DNA from: Alicyclobacillus sendaiensis NBRC 100866
GTDB lineage: Bacteria; Bacillota; Bacilli; Alicyclobacillales; Alicyclobacillaceae
Reading direction: 5' to 3'
Assembly: GCF_001552675.1 (NCBI RefSeq)
Contig: NZ_BCRQ01000003.1
Location: 25,385 to 89,384 of the forward strand
DNA length: 64,000 nt
Positions within the stretch are counted from its first letter, which is position 1, and each line of letters opens with the position of its first letter. Made by a program: the position numbers and the translations under genes. Below the pieces are notes generated by a model. It was given only the letters and a program-made list of their open reading frames with translations. It was not told the origin of the DNA and searched no databases. This document shows, in pieces, positions 1-8,281 of this stretch.

Positions 1-525
1 GGAGATCAGTTCCGATAGCGCTCGACGAGCCAAGGCTCTCGAGAAGCGGGTATTGTGCGGATTCTTCATCGAAAAATCTCCAAACGTGTGCATCGTGTCG
101 ATCCAGCCAACGTGAATGTAGTGATTGATCGCCGCGGCATCATACAGCTCATCACTTGTGCCGCGATACCAGGACATTTCGTCTGACATTGGCTCATGCC
201 CAATGTCGACATCTCCCGGCATATCGGTTCCGTTGTACATGAAAAATGAGTCTGCGAAATCCAAGCCGAGACCTTTCCCAAGAGGGGTGTCTGCCGTTGT
301 GTTGATGAATTCATGCACCAGGTTGAATTTTCGCAGGGTTTCACTGTCCGCATCAGACGAGATGGCCAACATGGCCTGATAAGGATACGGAAATTTGCGC
401 TCCCCCAACACAATGGGATGACCAGGCGCTCGGGCCGTCGCGTCAGCGAACGAACATGGCATGACCGCACTCATTGAGGCGACGAGCGTCGAAGCCACGA
501 CAGTCGTGAAGCGTCCGGGTTTCAT
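1..525 (-). CDS. Secreted protein of unknown function, 5' part only
   Basis: This frame is open from an ATG at 525 to the window edge, giving the first 175 residues of a protein whose 3' end lies outside. A good ribosome binding site (GAGAGGTG) precedes the ATG. Residues 1-27 form a signal peptide with a basic start, a hydrophobic core and a likely cleavage site after CSFA. The mature part begins with a segment carrying LAISSDADSETLRKF, then GLGLDFADSFFMYN and GWIDTMHTFGDF. This pattern recalls (beta/alpha)-barrel polysaccharide-deacetylase-like proteins, but I do not recognise the family firmly. The role is therefore unknown; export across the membrane is the only supported inference. Confidence 0.72.
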   Translation of the reverse strand, partial: MKPGRFTTVVASTLVASMSAVMPCSFADATARAPGHPIVLGERKFPYPYQAMLAISSDADSETLRKFNLVHEFINTTADTPLGKGLGLDFADSFFMYNGTDMPGDVDIGHEPMSDEMSWYRGTSDELYDAAAINHYIHVGWIDTMHTFGDFSMKNPHNTRFSRALARRALSELIS

Positions 526-853
526 ATCGCACCTCTCAGCTGGAAAATGAGTGATCTGCTATCACGATGGCACATAATCCAGTCGGAGTCCGTGATCCAC
601 CCGGCACGATCATCCTTTTATTGTCTTTTCGGCCCTATCACCTTTGGCTCCGCGCGCACCTCGCGACGATCCAAAGTCATGCTCCGCAACGCCAAGAACC
701 CAACACAGCACGAGCCACGTCGAGGGCTGAGAAGAAATAGAGTGCCGAGGCCATTCTTCGGACGTTTCACGCCCGCTGTCGTATCCCCGTACATCCACCG
801 CGACACCCCAGCGCTTCCCATCATAACGTACGACTAGGTTGGGGGGTGAAACG
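526..853. other. Intergenic region between divergent genes
   Basis: These 328 bases separate the divergent secreted-protein gene and the small membrane-protein gene. Short open frames exist on both strands, but none has a ribosome binding site and protein-like composition together. I see no clear sigma-A promoter with both boxes, although regulatory sites for both genes should lie here. Confidence 0.5.
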
Positions 854-1204
854 ATGTGCACAAGAGCTGAATGCGAGCGCCTCGTCGGGCGCTGGGTGAC
901 GTTTCGCACCCCGTACGGGCAGCACCAAGGTCTGATCGAGCAGGTAACGGCGGACGGCCGTGTGATTGTGTTGTCGCCCCGCTCCCAGGCCGTGCCGTCC
1001 CTCATTCTCGCCGAGGGCGATCCGGCCGACCTCGATCCCGCCCTCGCATACGGAGGTTTCCGCCCAGGCCCCGTGGGTGGACCGGGATTCGGCGTCTCTC
1101 CCTATGGCGCGCTTGGCCCGGGATACGGGTACGGGGGCGCGTGGGTGCGGTGGGCCGTGCCCTTTCTCATCATCTACGCGCTGTTCGGGCTCTTCTTCTG
1201 GTAG
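854..1204 (+). CDS. Small Gly/Tyr-rich protein with C-terminal membrane segment
   Basis: A 116-residue protein of unknown function. The ATG at 854 was chosen because GGGGGGTGA at 841 sits at proper spacing before it; an upstream TTG at 839 overlaps that site. Residues about 1-55 look like a small beta-rich domain (GRWVTFRTPYG, then VTADGRVIVLSPRS). Next comes a linker rich in glycine, proline and tyrosine, and the last 20 residues form one hydrophobic helix ending LFGLFFW. The layout suggests a membrane-anchored surface or spore-envelope protein, but that is only inference. A bidirectional terminator follows. Confidence 0.65.
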   Translation: MCTRAECERLVGRWVTFRTPYGQHQGLIEQVTADGRVIVLSPRSQAVPSLILAEGDPADLDPALAYGGFRPGPVGGPGFGVSPYGALGPGYGYGGAWVRWAVPFLIIYALFGLFFW

Positions 1205-1213
1205 TCAGAATGA

Positions 1214-1251
1214 AAGGGCGCGGGAACCCAGCACTTAGGTCCCGCGCCCTT
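1214..1251. terminator. Bidirectional intrinsic terminator
   Basis: A perfect 12-bp inverted repeat (AAGGGCGCGGGA at 1214-1225 and its complement at 1240-1251) with a 14-base loop lies between the convergent genes ending at 1204 and 1278. It can end transcription from both sides. Confidence 0.8.
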
Positions 1252-1277
1252 CGTTCACCTGCGTTGAACCGCCCGCC

Positions 1278-3308
1278 TCATGCGGCAGACACGACGTCTT
1301 GCGTCCGCACGACCAGCGCGTCTCCCTCGACGTCCAGCCGCACTTCGCGCACCTCTTCCTCCATCAGCCGGTCCGCAATCGCATCTTCCACGTGCGTCTG
1401 GATGGTGCGGCGGAGAGGCCGCGCGCCGAAAGCGGGGTGATAGCCGCGCTTCGCGAGCCAATTCACCGCCTCCTCGCTCCACGACAACCCCACGCCTCGC
1501 TCCGCAAGCAGCTCGCGCACCTCGCCGAGCATCAACTCGACAATGCGCTGCATCTCGGCCTGCCCCAGCGGGCGGAACCGGACAATCGCGTCGAATCGAT
1601 TCAGAAACTCCGGCTTGAAGTACGCCGAGAGATCGCCGAGATCGGCCTGTGCGGTCGACTCCTCGTCGGGCTTGGTCGTGAAGCCGACGTGGCTCTTCCG
1701 CTCGATCTCGCCCGCGTTTGAGGTCATGATGATGAGCGTGTCTTTGAAGCTCACCGTTCTTCCCTGGCTGTCGGTCAGCCGCCCATCCTCCATGATCTGG
1801 AGGAAGATGTGCTGCACGTCCGGGTGCGCCTTTTCGATCTCGTCCACCAGAATCAGGCTATACGGGTGGCGGCGAACCTGCTCCGTCAACTGGCCCGCCT
1901 GCTCGTAGCCGACGTACCCCGGCGGCGCACCGATGAGCTTCGACACCGAGTGCTTCTCCATGTACTCGCTCATGTCAAGCCGGATCATCGCGTCCTTCGA
2001 CCCGAAGAGCAACTCGGCGAGCCTCCGGGCCATCTCCGTCTTCCCCACGCCCGTCGGTCCGACGAAGAGGAAGCTGCCGATGGGCCGGTCGCCCCTGCGC
2101 AGCCCCAGGCGGCTGCGGCGAATGGCCCGCGCCACCTGGCGCACGGCCTCGTCCTGGCCGATCACGACGGCGGCGAGATCGGCCTCCAGATTCTTGAGCT
2201 TGGCCTGCTCGTCGGCCTGCATCCGCGTGACCGGGATGCCCGTCTTGGCTTCGACAATCGCCGCAATCTGCTCCTCATCGACCACGGGGACCTCGGACGC
2301 GCTCGGCGCATGAGCGAGTTCCGCGCGAAGCTTCTCCTCTTCCGCTTTCAACGCGGCCGCGCGCTCGTAGGCCTCCTGCCGAATCGCTGTCTCCTTTTCT
2401 TTTGCGAGAGCGGCGAGGCGCTGCTCAATGCTCGCCCGGTCTCCTCCGGCCTGCAGGTTGGCCTTCGATCCGGCCTCGTCCATCAGGTCGATGGCCTTGT
2501 CGGGCAGGAAGCGATCGCCAATGTACCGGTGAGACAGCGCCACGCAGGCCCGGATGGCCCCGTCCGTGTAGCGCACGCCGTGGTACGCCTCGTACCGCGG
2601 CTTGAGCCCCTCGAGGATGCGCACCGCCTCTTCGACGGACGGCTCCTCGACCATCACAGGCTGGAATCGCCGCTCCAGGGCCGGATCTTTCTCGATTTGC
2701 CGGTACTCATCGAGCGTCGTGGCCCCAATGACCTGAATGTCGCCGCGCGCCAACGCGGGTTTCAGGATATTCCCGGCGTCGAGCCCGCCCTGCGAGGCGC
2801 CGGCCCCGACCAACAGGTGGATCTCGTCGATGAACGCGATGACATCAGGGCGACCCTCCAGCTCGGCAATGAGTTGCTTCATGCGGCTTTCGAATTGGCC
2901 TCGGATGCCGGTATCCGCCACCAGCGAGGCGACGTCGAGCGCGTAGATGGTCTTGCCCAAAAGCTTCTTTGGCACGCGTCCTTCGGCGATGCGCAGGGCG
3001 ATGCCTTCGACGATGGCCGTCTTCCCGACGCCCGGCTCACCGATGAGGACGGGGTTATTTTTGTTGCGCCGATTCAGGATTTCGAGCGTGCGCTCGATCT
3101 CGTCCTCCCGGCCGATGAGCGGATCGATCTTCCCGGCCCTCGCGAGCTCGGTCAGATTTCGGCCAAACTGCTCGAGCACGCCGCCGCTTTTGCCCCCACC
3201 GGGCAGCGTCTGCACGGGCTGTCCCAGGGACCCTCCGCTCATCGGGCGGAACAAATCGTCAAACGGGAAGTTCCCTCCCAGAATGAAGTCCGGATGAATG
3301 AATGGCAT
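1278..3308 (-). CDS. ClpE/ClpC-like AAA+ unfoldase without the usual N-terminal domain
   Basis: This 676-residue Clp/Hsp100 ATPase should unfold damaged proteins, probably for a ClpP peptidase. The first AAA+ module has Walker A GEPGVGKT near residue 90; a UVR-like coil follows near 320-345; the second module carries GPTGVGKT and a C-terminal D2-small domain. The UVR coil and the length match ClpE or ClpC. The ClpE zinc finger and the ClpC N-terminal repeats are absent, replaced by about 40 Gly-rich residues (MPFIHPDFILGGNFPFDDL). The ATG at 3308 was chosen because GGAGGTGG precedes it. The promoter overlaps two CtsR boxes, so heat or protein-stress induction is expected. Confidence 0.93.
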   Translation of the reverse strand: MPFIHPDFILGGNFPFDDLFRPMSGGSLGQPVQTLPGGGKSGGVLEQFGRNLTELARAGKIDPLIGREDEIERTLEILNRRNKNNPVLIGEPGVGKTAIVEGIALRIAEGRVPKKLLGKTIYALDVASLVADTGIRGQFESRMKQLIAELEGRPDVIAFIDEIHLLVGAGASQGGLDAGNILKPALARGDIQVIGATTLDEYRQIEKDPALERRFQPVMVEEPSVEEAVRILEGLKPRYEAYHGVRYTDGAIRACVALSHRYIGDRFLPDKAIDLMDEAGSKANLQAGGDRASIEQRLAALAKEKETAIRQEAYERAAALKAEEEKLRAELAHAPSASEVPVVDEEQIAAIVEAKTGIPVTRMQADEQAKLKNLEADLAAVVIGQDEAVRQVARAIRRSRLGLRRGDRPIGSFLFVGPTGVGKTEMARRLAELLFGSKDAMIRLDMSEYMEKHSVSKLIGAPPGYVGYEQAGQLTEQVRRHPYSLILVDEIEKAHPDVQHIFLQIMEDGRLTDSQGRTVSFKDTLIIMTSNAGEIERKSHVGFTTKPDEESTAQADLGDLSAYFKPEFLNRFDAIVRFRPLGQAEMQRIVELMLGEVRELLAERGVGLSWSEEAVNWLAKRGYHPAFGARPLRRTIQTHVEDAIADRLMEEEVREVRLDVEGDALVVRTQDVVSAA

Positions 3309-3378
3309 GATGGCCACCTCCACGTCGGCGACACGGACCGCCGCAGCGCGAAACTGCGGGCGGGTCGCCTTCGATGAC

Positions 3379-3395
3379 TTTGACTAACTTTGACC
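3379..3395 (-). promoter_or_regulatory. CtsR operator 1
   Basis: On the minus strand this reads GGTCAAAGTTAGTCAAA, an exact match to the CtsR heptad repeat (RGTCAAA-NAN-RGTCAAA type). It lies in the leader of the clp gene, downstream of the -10 box, where bound repressor would block transcription. Confidence 0.88.
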
Positions 3396-3417
3396 TTAAG
3401 GCAACGCAAAGCTTGAC

Positions 3418-3434
3418 TTTGTCCTTCCTTGACC
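3418..3434 (-). promoter_or_regulatory. CtsR operator 2 (imperfect)
   Basis: On the minus strand this reads GGTCAAGGAAGGACAAA, a CtsR-like tandem heptad with mismatches in both half-sites. It directly abuts the -10 box at 3436-3441. Its start is 39 bases from that of the first box, so CtsR dimers could bind as a pair. Confidence 0.75.
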
Positions 3435-3435
3435 A

Positions 3436-3463
3436 ATTATAGCACGTCGCTCGCCAATTGCAA
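3436..3463 (-). promoter_or_regulatory. Sigma-A promoter of the clp gene
   Basis: Minus-strand -35 TTGCAA (3463-3458), a 16-base spacer and a perfect -10 TATAAT (3441-3436). The -10 is followed immediately by CtsR operator 2. Confidence 0.85.
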
Positions 3464-3542
3464 CACTTTTTTCGCATGCGCGGTGGTTTGAAGCGAGAAA
3501 ATCGCGCTATGATAAGGGTACCACTCAGGCGAGGTGAGCCGA

Positions 3543-4130
3543 TTGTTGGTCATCCTTCTGCTCGTCGTGATTGTCATCCTGTTGGTGCTCCTGTTTGCGC
3601 GCCGCTCGCAGAGCGGTCCCGTGTACCGCCGCGGCCCGTTCCAGTCGTATCAGAGCGGCCCGTACAACCAAGGTCCGTTTCAGTCCGGTTACGGCCCGAA
3701 CTATGGTCCGACGTACGACGTCACACCGCCCTACGCCGGCTATCGCCCGGGGTTTGGCGGCGCCGGGTCGTTCTTGGGCGGCATGGCCGCGGGTGCGCTC
3801 TTGTCGTGGCTCTTCGAACAGGGCCGAATTGACGCCATGCAGTACGAGATGTTTCGCCAGATGGAAGATCAGCAGATGATCGACGCGCTCCTGCAGCAAA
3901 ACATCATTCAGCAGGACGAGATCGAACAGTTGCAGCAGCAGATGATGATGGATCACGGCGGCGTTTACGATCCAAACGGCAATCCGGTGGATCCGGGAGC
4001 GATGCAGGACTGGAACGCCGCGCAGCCCTGGGACAACCAGGTGGATTTCCGCGACGACGGCTTTCAGAATGAGCCGTACGACAACGGGCCGTTTGACGAC
4101 TCCAACAACAATGGTGGGGGCTGGGTGTAA
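3543..4130 (+). CDS. Membrane-anchored Gln-rich protein of unknown function
   Basis: A 195-residue protein that begins with a strongly hydrophobic anchor (LVILLLVVIVILLVLLF). It continues with a Pro/Gly/Tyr-rich stretch, a Gly-rich hydrophobic segment near 75-95, a Gln/Met-rich helix (residues about 105-140) and an Asn/Asp-rich tail. GAGGTGA at 3531-3537 favours a TTG start at 3543; a GTG at 3534 would add three residues but overlaps that site. No family is recognised. The composition suits a cell-envelope or spore-associated scaffold, which is inference only. It is divergent from the clp gene. Confidence 0.62.
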   Translation: MLVILLLVVIVILLVLLFARRSQSGPVYRRGPFQSYQSGPYNQGPFQSGYGPNYGPTYDVTPPYAGYRPGFGGAGSFLGGMAAGALLSWLFEQGRIDAMQYEMFRQMEDQQMIDALLQQNIIQQDEIEQLQQQMMMDHGGVYDPNGNPVDPGAMQDWNAAQPWDNQVDFRDDGFQNEPYDNGPFDDSNNNGGGWV

Positions 4131-4145
4131 ACCCGGCCCTCTTTT
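4118..4145 (+). terminator. Intrinsic terminator overlapping the stop codon
   Basis: A 9-bp stem with one wobble pair (GGGCTGGGT / ACCCGGCCC) has the loop GTAA, which contains the TAA stop of the preceding gene. The stem is followed by TCTTTT. Confidence 0.75.
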
Positions 4146-4535
4146 GATGCGCATCGCCACCTTCTCATGAGGTCATGAACCGAAAAGGACGCCGACCGCG
4201 ATGGCGAGATCGGGAAAGACTTGGGGAGAGAGACGGTCGCCTGCGCGTTTCGACATCTGCCAACGCAATGCCCCATGGTTCGCGTGGTACACGTGCACGG
4301 GGCTCTTCTGGCTCCACAATCCAGTATTACGCCACGCCTTCAATGAGTTCCCAGTGCTCCGGCCCACCCCCACATATTCCCTGTAAGTGTGGCGAACGTC
4401 GCTTGTGCGCTCGGGCTTGGACACGCCTGCACCCCTTCAGTTGTGAACACTCTACCGCAACAAGGATGCCGATGGGTCATGGCGCCGCCAAGGGACCGCG
4501 CGTTTCGCCACCCCGCCCTCGGGTCGAGCCGGCCC
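4146..4535. other. Intergenic region, no gene recognised
   Basis: About 390 bases between convergent genes. Short open frames are present on both strands, but none combines a ribosome binding site with protein-like composition. Nothing recognisable was found. Confidence 0.5.
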
Positions 4536-5759
4536 TCAATCCCGGATGACCGGCTCGTACCCCGCCTGGCGCAGTGTGTCGCAGATGAGCTGGATATGGG
4601 CGTGATCGCGCGTCTCGAGGTCGATCTCGACCTCCGTCTGCCCGAGGTGGATGTGGGAGCCGACGCGCTGATGGTGCACCGTGAGCACGTTCGCGCGCAG
4701 CCGCGCGACGATGTCGAGCAGATCCCTCAGCGCGCCCACGCGGTCCTGAATGGTCACGGCGAGGCGCAGGTACCGGCCCGATTCCACGAGCCCGTGTTCG
4801 ATGATCCGGGACAACACGACCACGTCCACGTTGCCGCCGGACAGCACCGCCACCACCTTGCCAAGCCCAGATGGGACCTTTTTCCCCAGAATCGCCGCAA
4901 TGGTCGTCGCGGCCGCACCTTCCACCACGAGCTTCGACCGCTCCATGAGCAGGATCATCGCGCGGGCGATCTCGTCCTCCTCCACCACGACGATGTCGTC
5001 GATGTACCGCTTCGCGGCTTCAAACGTCAGCACGCCGGGACGCCGGACCGCGATGCCGTCTGCGATGGTCGGCTCGCCCGGCACCGTCTCGATGGCGCCG
5101 AGATCGAGCGCGCGGCGAAACGCGGGCACCGCCTTGGCCTGGACGCCGTAGATTTTGACATCCGGCCGCAGGGACTTGAGCGCAATCGCAATGCCCGCCG
5201 CGAGTCCCCCGCCGCCCATCGGCACCATCACGGCGCGCACATCCGGCAGCTGTTCCGCGATCTCAAGCCCAATGGTGCCCTGGCCGGCAATGATGTCGGG
5301 ATCGTCAAACGCGTGGATGTAGGTCAGCCCCTCGCGCATGGCGATCTCGCTCGCGTGACCGTACGCGGCGTCGTAGTCGTCGCCATACAGCACCACGCGC
5401 GCCCCGTATCGCTGCGTGGCCATGATTTTGGCAAGGCTCGCGCCTTCGGGCATGACGATGGTGCACGGGACGCCGCGCCCTCGCGCCGCGTAGGCGACGC
5501 CCTGGGCGTGATTGCCCGCGGACGCCGCGACGACGCCGGTCAGCACGCCCGACTCCGCAAGCGCCGTGATCTTGTTCAGCGCACCGCGCAACTTGAACGA
5601 TCCCGTCTTCTGGAGGTTCTCCAGTTTGAGGTAGACCTCGTTATCGGAGAGGCGCGAAAACGTCTCCGAGTAGTCGAGTGGCGTGTACAGCACGCTCCCT
5701 CGTATTCTCTCTCTCGCCCGCTCGATGTCCTGCAAGGTGGGTAGCGACCGATCCTGCAA
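4536..5759 (-). CDS. ilvA: Threonine ammonia-lyase with C-terminal ACT domain
   Basis: A 407-residue pyridoxal-phosphate enzyme that deaminates threonine to 2-oxobutyrate. The cofactor lysine is K56 in SFKLRGA, the phosphate-binding glycine loop is MGGGGL near residue 180, and residues about 330-407 form a single ACT domain. The length and single ACT domain fit the catabolic/short biosynthetic class. Translation starts at a TTG behind GGGGAGGA. It lies 51 bases downstream of prpB, separated by an intrinsic terminator. The placement suggests 2-oxobutyrate is fed to propionyl-CoA and the methylcitrate cycle, although a role in isoleucine synthesis cannot be excluded. Confidence 0.93.
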   Translation of the reverse strand: MQDRSLPTLQDIERARERIRGSVLYTPLDYSETFSRLSDNEVYLKLENLQKTGSFKLRGALNKITALAESGVLTGVVAASAGNHAQGVAYAARGRGVPCTIVMPEGASLAKIMATQRYGARVVLYGDDYDAAYGHASEIAMREGLTYIHAFDDPDIIAGQGTIGLEIAEQLPDVRAVMVPMGGGGLAAGIAIALKSLRPDVKIYGVQAKAVPAFRRALDLGAIETVPGEPTIADGIAVRRPGVLTFEAAKRYIDDIVVVEEDEIARAMILLMERSKLVVEGAAATTIAAILGKKVPSGLGKVVAVLSGGNVDVVVLSRIIEHGLVESGRYLRLAVTIQDRVGALRDLLDIVARLRANVLTVHHQRVGSHIHLGQTEVEIDLETRDHAHIQLICDTLRQAGYEPVIRD

Positions 5760-5774
5760 CCGCGTTTCCTCCCC

Positions 5775-5801
5775 AAAAAGGGCGGGCCACGACGGCCCGC
5801 C
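5775..5801 (-). terminator. Intrinsic terminator between prpB and ilvA
   Basis: On the minus strand GGCGGGCC-GTCGT-GGCCCGCC is followed by CTTTTT. The T run ends at the base next to GGGGAGGA, the ribosome binding site of ilvA, so ilvA expression depends on readthrough or on a promoter I cannot see. Confidence 0.85.
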
Positions 5802-5810
5802 TCGTCGTAT

Positions 5811-6731
5811 CTAGTCCGCGCGCTTCATCGAATCCTCGAGCACCGTCTTGGCGATGTGCTCGTCGAGCGCTTCGTAGTCGAAGTAGCGGATGGTCTGATA
5901 CAGCTCCTCGCGCGACTGCATCTCCGACAGGAACGACTTCTGTGTGCCCTCGCGTTGGATGGCCTCGAACACGCGCTCGATGGCCTTTGCCGCGACGCGG
6001 ACGCTCGTCACGGGGTAGATGACCATGCGGTAACCCCACGACTCGAACTGGTCCGCCGTGTAGTACGGCGTCCTGCCAAATTCCGTCATGTTCGCGAGCA
6101 GGGGAACCGGAACCCGCTCCGCAACATAACGAAACTCCTCTTCGGTCGTCAAGGCCTCCGGGAACAAGGCGTCCGCGCCCGCCGCGACGTACCGGTTGGC
6201 CCTCTCCACGAGCGCCTCCAGGCCCTCCACGCTTTTGGCGTCGGATCGCGCCACCACGACGAGCGTCGGCGCCACCGTTTTCAGCATGCGGATCTTCTCC
6301 ACCATCTCCGAGGGCTCCACGAGCTTCTTGCCGTTCAAATGCCCGCACTTCTTCGGCATCACCTGATCTTCAATCTGCACGGCCGCCACGCGCGCCTCGA
6401 CCATCTCCTTCGCGGTGCGCGCAACGTTGAGCACGCCGCCGTACCCGGTGTCGATGTCGACGAGCACGGGCAGGCCGGACGCCCGGACGAGATCGGCCGC
6501 GCGCTCGGCCACTTCGTTCGAGTAGACGATGCCGAGATCGGGCAGGCCGCGGCTCGCCGTGTACGCCGCGCCGGACAGATAGATGGCCTCAAACCCGGCC
6601 TGCTTCGCGATGCGCGCCGTCAGCCCGTCGTGCGCGCCGGGGATTTTGAGAATCTGCGGCTGCTGGATGCGCTCGAGAAACCGGCGGGCCAACGCCTCCT
6701 GACTTGGTTGCTCTTCCACGAGCCACGCCAA
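5811..6731 (-). CDS. prpB: Methylisocitrate lyase
   Basis: A 306-residue enzyme that splits 2-methylisocitrate into pyruvate and succinate, the last step of the methylcitrate cycle. The catalytic signature KKCGH is at residues 127-131 with C129 as the base, and VDIDTGYGG near 91-99 supplies acidic residues for the magnesium site. The length is normal for the isocitrate lyase/PEP mutase superfamily. Translation begins at TTG 6731 behind AAGGGGGG. It lies 15 bases downstream of prpD, so the two are probably co-transcribed, and a terminator follows. Confidence 0.95.
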   Translation of the reverse strand: MAWLVEEQPSQEALARRFLERIQQPQILKIPGAHDGLTARIAKQAGFEAIYLSGAAYTASRGLPDLGIVYSNEVAERAADLVRASGLPVLVDIDTGYGGVLNVARTAKEMVEARVAAVQIEDQVMPKKCGHLNGKKLVEPSEMVEKIRMLKTVAPTLVVVARSDAKSVEGLEALVERANRYVAAGADALFPEALTTEEEFRYVAERVPVPLLANMTEFGRTPYYTADQFESWGYRMVIYPVTSVRVAAKAIERVFEAIQREGTQKSFLSEMQSREELYQTIRYFDYEALDEHIAKTVLEDSMKRAD

Positions 6732-6746
6732 CGTGCACGCCCCCCT

Positions 6747-8192
6747 TCAGATGACGAACAGATCCATGAACTCGTCGACCGGCGTCTCATGCAGGCGCTT
6801 TTCGTCGAGGCACAGATCGAGAATGCGCTCCGCGCGCTTCTCCGGGAAGCGCGTCAACAGGTTCGCGCGGAACTTTTCAATGACCTTCGGCAGCCCTTCC
6901 GCACGGCGGCGGCGGTGGCCGATGGGATACTCCACCTCGACCTTGTCGGTGTGCGATCCGTCCCGGAAGAAGATCTGAACGGCGTTCGCAATGGAGCGCT
7001 TGTCGGGATCCAGATAGTCCTTGCTGTATCGCGGATCCTCCACGACCTCCATCTTCTCCCGCAACGCGTCGATGCGCGGGTCGCTCGCCGTCTCGTCCTC
7101 GTAGTGCTCCGCCCGCAGATCGCCGTAGATGAGCCCCACGGCGACCATGTATTGGATACAGTGGTCCCGATCCGCCGGATTGTGAAGCGGCCCCTTCTTG
7201 TCGATGATCCGGATGGCGGACTCGTGCGTGGTGATGACGATGCGCTCAATCTCGTCCAGCCGATCTTTCACGAGCGGATGCAACTGGAACGCGCATTCCA
7301 CCGCCGTCTGCGCGTGGAATTCTGCGGGGAAGGAAATCTTCAGGAGCACGTTCTCCATCACGTACGAGCCGAGCGGCCGCGCGAGCACGATGGGCTTGCC
7401 GCCCATGACGACGTCGTTGAAGCCCCACTGCGGCGCGGTCAGCGCGCTCGGGTAGCCCATCTCGTCGCGCAGCGCCATGAACGCGAGCCACACGGCGCGG
7501 CTCGTCGCGTCGCCCGCCGCCCACGACTTGCGCGACCCCGTGTTCGGCGCGTGGCGATACGTGCGGAGCGGCGCGTTGTCGATCCAGGCGTTCGAGATGG
7601 CGTTCAGAATTTGTTCGCGCGATCCGCCGAGCATGGCGGTGGTGACCGCCGTCGACGCCACTTTGACAAACAGGACGTGATCGAGCCCGCGGCGATTCAG
7701 GCTGTTTTCAAGCGCCAGCACGCCTTGAATCTCGTGCCCCTGCACCATCCGCTCGAGGAGCTCGCGCACCGTCAAGGGCTTCTGTCCCTTCCTGCGCGCC
7801 TCCCGGCTCACGTAGTCCGCGACGGCCAAAATGCCGCCCAGGTTGTCCGACGGATGCCCCCACTCCATGGCGAGCCAGGTGTCGTTGTAATCGAGCCAAC
7901 GGATCATCGCGCCGATGTTGAACGCGGCCTGGACGGGATCGAGCTCGTACTTCGTGCCCGGCACGCGCACGCCCCCTGGCATGGAGGCCCCGGGCACGTA
8001 CGGCCCGATGTGCTTCGCGCACTCCGGAAACGACAGCGCAAGCAGCCCCACGCCGAGCGTGTCCATGAGCACATGGCGCGCGATGTGAAGCGCCTCGTCA
8101 CTCGCGACCTCCGGCTTCATCACGTAATCCGTCATCTGGACCATCACGTCGTCAAACGGGCGTCCGCCCTGGCGATCCACGGTTGCACTCAT
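6747..8192 (-). CDS. prpD: 2-Methylcitrate dehydratase
   Basis: A 481-residue MmgE/PrpD-family protein that dehydrates 2-methylcitrate to methylaconitate, and in many Firmicutes also completes hydration to methylisocitrate. Diagnostic segments are [20 protein letters not shown] near residues 98-117 and [18 protein letters not shown]. No separate methylaconitase (acnB or acnD/prpF) is present here, so PrpD alone or a housekeeping aconitase must finish the conversion. The ATG at 8192 follows AGGGGGA; a longer frame upstream lacks a binding site. It is the middle gene of prpC-prpD-prpB. Confidence 0.95.
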   Translation of the reverse strand: MSATVDRQGGRPFDDVMVQMTDYVMKPEVASDEALHIARHVLMDTLGVGLLALSFPECAKHIGPYVPGASMPGGVRVPGTKYELDPVQAAFNIGAMIRWLDYNDTWLAMEWGHPSDNLGGILAVADYVSREARRKGQKPLTVRELLERMVQGHEIQGVLALENSLNRRGLDHVLFVKVASTAVTTAMLGGSREQILNAISNAWIDNAPLRTYRHAPNTGSRKSWAAGDATSRAVWLAFMALRDEMGYPSALTAPQWGFNDVVMGGKPIVLARPLGSYVMENVLLKISFPAEFHAQTAVECAFQLHPLVKDRLDEIERIVITTHESAIRIIDKKGPLHNPADRDHCIQYMVAVGLIYGDLRAEHYEDETASDPRIDALREKMEVVEDPRYSKDYLDPDKRSIANAVQIFFRDGSHTDKVEVEYPIGHRRRRAEGLPKVIEKFRANLLTRFPEKRAERILDLCLDEKRLHETPVDEFMDLFVI

Positions 8193-8221
8193 CGTCTTTC
8201 CCCCTGCACACAGCAAAGTAC

Positions 8222-8240
8222 CGGGCGGCAGCGCCGCCCG
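8222..8240 (-). other. Intercistronic hairpin between prpC and prpD
   Basis: A perfect 8-bp stem (CGGGCGGC / GCCGCCCG) with a 3-base loop lies in the 89-base gap. No T run follows, so it may affect processing or partial attenuation rather than full termination. Confidence 0.6.
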
Positions 8241-8281
8241 CTCACACGTTCGAGGATGCAGGCGCCAGTTGCTGCGCCGAC

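Noticed and set aside
547..1005. Open frames of 68-131 codons on both strands
   Set aside because: No ribosome binding sites and composition unlike proteins; partly overlap the better-supported gene at 854-1204.
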